The notes beneath the pieces were generated by a model, which had not been told where the DNA came from, made no database searches, and was given only the letters and a program-made list of their open reading frames with translations. From assembly GCA_018381235.1 (NCBI GenBank), contig JAGZSF010000001.1, positions 62,001-126,000 of the forward strand: DNA of 64,000 nt. The letters run 5' to 3'. The number at the start of each line of letters is the position of its first letter. Within the stretch, counting starts at the first letter, position 1. The position numbers were made by a program, and so were the translations under genes. Below are positions 60,027 to 64,000 of the stretch, piece by piece. The DNA is from Collinsella sp. Its GTDB lineage: Bacteria; Actinomycetota; Coriobacteriia; Coriobacteriales; Coriobacteriaceae.

Positions 60027-60773
60027 ATGGAAAAGCTGGGAGTTATCGGCGGCATGGGCGCCGAGGCCACGTCGTATTACTACGACCAGGTGGTGCGTCA
60101 TACGGCTGCTGCCTGCGATCAGGAACATATCGACATGGTGGTGCTCTCCAAGTCGACCATGCCCGACCGCACGTTGGCCATTAAGACCGGCGAGCATGCC
60201 AAGCTGCTGGCGACCATGAAAGAGTGTGCCCAGGCACTCGAGTCGCTGGGCTGTGCGCACATTGCCATTCCCTGCAACACGTCGCACTACTTCTACGACC
60301 AGATCCAGTCGTTTACGAAGGTGCCGATTATCCACATGCCGCGTGAGTCGGTGCGCTATGCCCTTGCGGGTGCGGTGATGGGGGAGTGCGAGTTCGACCC
60401 CAACCTGAGTATGCCGGCCGAGCCGGTGCATAAGATCGGCATCATGGGCACCGATGGCACCGTGGGCGCGGGCGTCTACGGACGCGAATGTAAGGCTGCG
60501 GGTGTTGAGGTTGTCTATCCCAGCGAGAAACGTCAGAACGATGTGATGTCGCTTATCTACGATGACGTGAAGGCCGGACGTGAGCCCGATATGGATAAGT
60601 TCGACCGCGTGATGTGGGAGTTCGCCCGTAGCGGCTGCGACCGCGTCATTCTGGCCTGCACCGAGCTCTCGGTGCTGCAGAAGTACCGAGAGATGCCCGA
60701 GGTCACCCTCGACGCCATGGACGTCCTGGTGCGCGAATCCATCATCCGCAGCGGCGCCCCCTACCGCCTCTAG
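60027..60773 (+). CDS. aspartate/glutamate racemase family protein
   Basis: A 248-residue PLP-independent racemase. LGVIGGMGAEATSYYYDQVV is the family start, IPCNTSHYFYDQ carries one catalytic Cys and VILACTELSVLQ the other, with both thiols required for two-base racemisation. Member type: aspartate racemase. It probably makes D-aspartate for the ATP-grasp enzyme encoded just upstream. ATG 60027 follows aaggagg. The next element is a repeat family 2 copy. Confidence 0.85.
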   Translation: MEKLGVIGGMGAEATSYYYDQVVRHTAAACDQEHIDMVVLSKSTMPDRTLAIKTGEHAKLLATMKECAQALESLGCAHIAIPCNTSHYFYDQIQSFTKVPIIHMPRESVRYALAGAVMGECEFDPNLSMPAEPVHKIGIMGTDGTVGAGVYGRECKAAGVEVVYPSEKRQNDVMSLIYDDVKAGREPDMDKFDRVMWEFARSGCDRVILACTELSVLQKYREMPEVTLDAMDVLVRESIIRSGAPYRL

Positions 60774-60779
60774 CTTCCG

Positions 60780-60814
60780 ACCTGCCAAAAAGGGACAGGT
60801 TTATTTTGGTAGGT
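60780..60814. repeat. inverted repeat family 2, copy c
   Basis: acctgccaaaa...ttttggtaggt around agggacaggttta; 32 of 35 bases match copy a at 14426. Lies right after the racemase stop. Confidence 0.75.
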
Positions 60815-60898
60815 TTTATCTGGTGAAACAGTAAAGGCTTCGGCTCGTTTGGTGCGAGCCGAAGCCTTTTGCGTTGGGTGGTTGCTGTCGGTGGCGAA

Positions 60899-61645
60899 CT
60901 AGAACAGGAAGCCGATGGCGATGAGGGCGATGCTGACGATGAGCACGGCGATGTCCAGACCCTTGATGGGATAGCGCTTGTACGAGCTGGCGCGCGTACG
61001 CAGATAGAAGCCGCGCTGTTCTGCCGCCAAGGCTGTGGCATCGGTCTTGCCCACGCTCGAGATGAGCAGTGGCACACACAGTGGCAGCATGAGCTTAAGC
61101 TTCTTGATGGGGTTCTTGGTGTCGTACTCGACGCCGCGTGCGGTCTGCGCCTCCATGATGGCGTTCATCTCCTGACCAAACACCGGCACAAAGCGCAATG
61201 CCGTGGTAAAGGTGAAGGCATAGCGATACGGCACGTGCAGCACCTCGACGCAGGCGTTGGCAAGGTCGTTGAGTTTGGTCACCATGAGCATGAGGATGAG
61301 TGGTAACGCCACGCCCAGCAGGCGCAGACAGGCCTTCGATCCCGTGATGAGGCCCGTGTCGGTGATAAAGCTCCACACCACGTTGCCATCGCGCATAAAG
61401 GCTAGCTGGAGCACCAGCATGATAAGCGCGAGCGGAATCAGCAACTTGAGCAGCGAGAGCAGACGATCGACGACGCCGGCATAGGCACCCAGTGCAAGGG
61501 TGAGTGCCAAAAAGCCCAGCAGCGCTACGTAGGTGTCGGACAAGAAGATGCCGACGATGATGGCGGCGGCGAGGCCCAGTTTGACGACGGGGTTCAGGCG
61601 ATGCAGCAGCGTATCGCCCGGCATGTAGTCGATGACGTTAACCAC
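60899..61645 (-). CDS. ecfT: ECF transporter T component
   Basis: A 248-residue membrane scaffold protein of an energy-coupling factor importer. About five helices; conserved LLHRLNPVVKLGLAA near the N-terminus, AQTARGVEYD and AAEQRGFYLRTR as the two coupling-helix A-R-G motifs that touch the ATPases. Start is GTG 61645, overlapping the ATPase gene by 8 bp and ten bases after aaggag. The T component links the ATPases to the substrate-specific membrane subunit. Confidence 0.85.
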   Translation of the reverse strand: MVNVIDYMPGDTLLHRLNPVVKLGLAAAIIVGIFLSDTYVALLGFLALTLALGAYAGVVDRLLSLLKLLIPLALIMLVLQLAFMRDGNVVWSFITDTGLITGSKACLRLLGVALPLILMLMVTKLNDLANACVEVLHVPYRYAFTFTTALRFVPVFGQEMNAIMEAQTARGVEYDTKNPIKKLKLMLPLCVPLLISSVGKTDATALAAEQRGFYLRTRASSYKRYPIKGLDIAVLIVSIALIAIGFLF

Positions 61646-63389
61646 GGTGGACCATCTCCTTGGTAATTCGAACGACATCGGTGACCTCGCTCACCTGCGC
61701 AAAAGCGGGCGAGACGGAAGATGCCAGACGGCGCGAGAGTTCAATAACCTGGGGAGGCTCCACGTAGGCACGCCGCATGAGATCGATGTTCGAGAATAGC
61801 TCGTGCGTGCGGCCGCGGTCGAGGATGCGACCGTCGGCCATTACCACAATGCGCTCGGCAAAATCCGAGACGACTTCCATATCGTGGCAAACCATGATAA
61901 CGGCGCAACCGCGCTCGGCCATGGTGCGCACCGTTTCCATGACGGTCATGCACTCGCGGTAATCAAGGCCGCTCGTGGGCTCATCGAGTACGACGATCTT
62001 GGGCTCAACCACTACGACGGAGGCAAGCGCCACCATTTGTCGCTGGCCACGCGAAAGCGAGAACGGCGCCTCATCGGCAGGCAGGCCAAAGCGGTCGATG
62101 ACGAGTTGGGCACGACGCAGAGCCTCGGCACGGTCCATGCCGCCAAGCTCCAGGCCAAAGGCGACCTCGTCGAGCACGGTGTCCTTGCAGATCTGGCGGT
62201 CGGGGTTTTGGAAGAGGGTCGCGACCTCGCGAGCGATGCGGCTCGTGGGAACGGCTGCGGTATCCAGTCCCGTGACGCGCACGCTGCCCGAGGCGGGCTT
62301 AAGCAGGCCTGTGAGCAGTTTGGTGAGCGTGGTCTTGCCGGCGCCGTTTTGGCCGACGATGCCCACGAGCTCGCCAGGATAGAGCGTCAGGCTAAGGTCG
62401 TGTACGGCGGCTCCGCCATTGGGATAGGCAAACTCAACATGGTCGAAGGTGAGTACGGGTTCGGCGTCCTTGGCATGAGGACGCAACGACGGTGCATGCG
62501 GGGAACCGGCGGGCGCCTGGGCTTCGATAGCCGCGTGTGCGGGGTCGACGATGCCCGAAATCAGGCGCTCGGCCTCATCGACATCCAAGCAGGGGGTACC
62601 GCTTACTAGACCATCGGTTTCGAGGCTATTGAAGATACGCGTGACGCGAGGGCAGTCGACGCCGATGGCACGAAGCTCGTCGGTATGCGCGAAGACCTCG
62701 TGTGGCTCGCCCTGCAGCGCGATTTCGCCATGGTTGAGCACGAGCACGCGGTTGCAGTACTCCGAGAGCAGGGCGACCTTTTGCTCAACGACGACGATGG
62801 TGATTCCAAGTGTGCGGTTTGCCTCACGCAGCGTCTCGAAGACCAACGTGGAGCTGGCGGGGTCGAGTGCCGCGGTGGGCTCGTCGAGAACCAAGACGCG
62901 CGGACGCATGGCGAGGATGGCGGCGATGGCTACCTTTTGCTTCTGTCCGCCCGAGAGGGTGGCGATCTCGCGGTCGCGCAGGTCGCTGATGCCGACGGTC
63001 TCGAGCGTTTCGCTCACGCGCTGCTCGATCTGGTCGTGGGGAACGCCAAAGTTCTCGAGGCCAAAGAGCATCTCGTCCTCGACGACCGAGGCGACCATCT
63101 GCGTGTCGATATCCTGCAGCACGCTGCCGACGATTTGCGACACATCGGTGAGCGAGGTTTCGCAGGTGTCGTGGCCGTCAACCATGACGGACCCAAAGAA
63201 CGTGCCGGTGTAGTGGTGGGGCACGGCACCCGACAGGCAGGCGGCAAGCGTGGACTTGCCGGCGCCCGAGGGCCCGATGATGCCGATGAAATCTCCCTTG
63301 TTCACGCTGAGCGAGATGTGGCTGAGCGCCTGCTCGGTCTGCGTGCCATAGGAGAACGAGACATCGTCGACGTTGATGATCGTTTCCAT
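61638..63389 (-). CDS. ecfA: fused ECF transporter ATPase (A and A' in one chain)
   Basis: A 583-residue protein with two ABC domains in one chain: the first with Walker A GPSGAGKST, LSGGQKQKVAIAAIL and DEPTAALDP; the second with GQNGAGKTT, ALSRGQ-type signature near FSLSRGQRQMVAL and DEPTSGLD. Usual ECF systems use two separate proteins (EcfA and EcfA'). A ~60-residue linker joins the halves. Operon with ecfT and an upstream membrane gene. ATG 63389 is preceded by gaaagg. Confidence 0.87.
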   Translation of the reverse strand: METIINVDDVSFSYGTQTEQALSHISLSVNKGDFIGIIGPSGAGKSTLAACLSGAVPHHYTGTFFGSVMVDGHDTCETSLTDVSQIVGSVLQDIDTQMVASVVEDEMLFGLENFGVPHDQIEQRVSETLETVGISDLRDREIATLSGGQKQKVAIAAILAMRPRVLVLDEPTAALDPASSTLVFETLREANRTLGITIVVVEQKVALLSEYCNRVLVLNHGEIALQGEPHEVFAHTDELRAIGVDCPRVTRIFNSLETDGLVSGTPCLDVDEAERLISGIVDPAHAAIEAQAPAGSPHAPSLRPHAKDAEPVLTFDHVEFAYPNGGAAVHDLSLTLYPGELVGIVGQNGAGKTTLTKLLTGLLKPASGSVRVTGLDTAAVPTSRIAREVATLFQNPDRQICKDTVLDEVAFGLELGGMDRAEALRRAQLVIDRFGLPADEAPFSLSRGQRQMVALASVVVVEPKIVVLDEPTSGLDYRECMTVMETVRTMAERGCAVIMVCHDMEVVSDFAERIVVMADGRILDRGRTHELFSNIDLMRRAYVEPPQVIELSRRLASSVSPAFAQVSEVTDVVRITKEMVHRG

Positions 63390-63437
63390 GGATACCTTTC
63401 ATAGTCATTGGGGACGTTCTTAAATGACCAGTTGTTT

Positions 63438-63478
63438 AAGACCGTCCCAAAAAAGCTCGTTGTTTTTGGGACGGTCTT
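63438..63478. terminator. hairpin between the membrane gene and ecfA
   Basis: Perfect 16-base stem (63438-63453 with 63463-63478, loop agctcgttg) with A/T-rich arms. A third copy of the arm sequence (63411-63424) can pair with the middle one, so alternative folds are possible. Confidence 0.65.
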
Positions 63479-63498
63479 TGGTGGTGAAGCACGGAGAC

Positions 63499-63597
63499 GG
63501 CTTTACGAGGGGCCCCAGGTTGGCGCGAAAGAGGAGCGAAGCGTACTTGGGTACGCGAGCGACGAATGAACGCCAAGATGGGGTGGCTCGTAAAGTC
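63499..63597 (-). ncRNA. 3' structured element, copy A (candidate RNA)
   Basis: Outer stem 63499-63509 with 63587-63597, second stem with atct/acct internal loop, ttcatt and ctcctctttc junction strands, inner hairpin gcgtac-ccaa-gtacgc (63541-63556). In the sense of the membrane gene whose stop is at 63605. Confidence 0.65.
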
Positions 63598-63604
63598 GAA
63601 CGGG

Positions 63605-64000
63605 CTAGTTGAGCTTCAGGGCCTTCTGGATGGGCAAGTAGAGGGCGCCGACCAGAATGGCGTTAAAGACGGCGGTCATGGCGACGACGGGCAGCATGGC
63701 GGCGGCGAGCTCGCCCACCACGCCGAGCATAGCCATCTTGATAACCATGAAGATAACGCCCGAGACAAAGGTGGTCACGAAGGTTGCGACGATGGCGATG
63801 GCAGGCTTAACCTGCCCGTTCTTGCCAGCGGCGTTGACGATGGCGGCCATGAGCATAGCGGCGATGCCCTCGGCGGCAAAATCGACGAACGGCGAGGTGG
63901 TGGTGATCTGAATCACGGCGGCCGAGATGAGGCCGATGACGAGCGCCTGGCCAATATTGGGGCGAACGACCAGGATAGTGAGGCAGAAGGCCGAGATGAT
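63605..64000 (-). CDS. ECF S component or related integral membrane protein (5' end outside window)
   Basis: C-terminal ~130 residues of an integral membrane protein; the frame continues past base 64000. At least four helices are visible (LISAAVIQITTTSPF, EGIAAMLMAAIVNAAG, PAIAIVATFVTTFVSGVIF, VVAMTAVFNAILVGALYL). Directly upstream of fused ecfA and ecfT, so it is probably the substrate-binding S subunit; the vitamin or nutrient cannot be named from this fragment. The stop is followed by a structured element. Confidence 0.65.
   Translation of the reverse strand: MISAFCLTILVVRPNIGQALVIGLISAAVIQITTTSPFVDFAAEGIAAMLMAAIVNAAGKNGQVKPAIAIVATFVTTFVSGVIFMVIKMAMLGVVGELAAAMLPVVAMTAVFNAILVGALYLPIQKALKLN

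Noticed and set aside
58668..60788. 706-codon open frame antisense to the ligase and racemase genes
   Set aside because: Spans two real genes and the gap between them, His/Ala/Val rich, no recognisable domain.
1..64000. CRISPR arrays, rRNA, tRNA, insertion sequences or prophage
   Set aside because: No regularly spaced repeats, tRNA-like cloverleaf, transposase, integrase or phage structural gene was recognised by eye.

Overview
The window reads as a chromosomal segment of a high-GC (roughly 60%) Actinobacterium, most likely a gut member of the Coriobacteriia such as Collinsella. This is an inference from base composition, GC-rich codon use, frequent GTG/TTG starts and gene content (SdpR/SdpI pair, ECF transporter, fructosamine-type catabolism, D-aspartate ligase/racemase, acetylated lysine pathway); no rRNA marker is present. 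Genes are densely packed on both strands, usually with purine-rich Shine-Dalgarno sequences and GC-rich terminators.

Layout: 1-3.8 kb holds the end of metY, small secreted and membrane proteins, a ketopantoate-reductase-like gene and a cyclase remnant. 3.9-7.3 kb has an Fe-S aldo-keto reductase, a Gfo/Idh oxidoreductase bracketed by two hairpin repeats, and endonuclease IV. 7.4-10.6 kb is a polar amino acid ABC transporter. 10.6-15.1 kb has flavodoxin/DUF3793, a heavy-metal-binding protein, a YolD/Y-family polymerase pair behind a LexA-like box, and a broken Fe-alcohol dehydrogenase. After pgi, 17.1-20.0 kb is a three-gene module (unknown protein, ClpP-like protease, TraG/VirD4-like ATPase). 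Two HAD phosphatases follow. 22.2-33.6 kb is a long catabolic operon: GntR regulator, YfcC-type transporter, two amidohydrolases, a TIM-barrel isomerase, an FrlB-like SIS deglycase, two FrlD-like kinases, YjbQ, BtpA and an FGGY kinase. 33.7-46.8 kb is mostly housekeeping (TatD, TcdA, SdpR/SdpI, EttA, NadE, aminotransferase, lactate dehydrogenase, lipase-like protein). 46.9-53.9 kb has a YejK-like protein and the lysine/DAP genes, in which lysA and dapA are one reading frame behind a lysine riboswitch. 54-60.8 kb contains an amber-interrupted FxLYD gene, an HTH-like protein plus Ser/Thr kinase pair, a secreted peptidoglycan hydrolase, a MOSC protein and a D-Asp ligase/racemase pair. The window ends in an ECF transporter (T, fused A-A', partial integral membrane gene).

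The most unusual signals are: (1) a structured element of about 100 nt present three times, each just after a stop codon and in the same sense, with conserved internal-loop sequence and helices that change in a compensating way; (2) the LysA-DapA fusion; (3) three families of small inverted repeats, each bracketing a single gene; (4) the ClpP-TraG module; (5) the fructosamine-like operon, whose two amidohydrolases each lack one histidine of the usual HxH metal motif.
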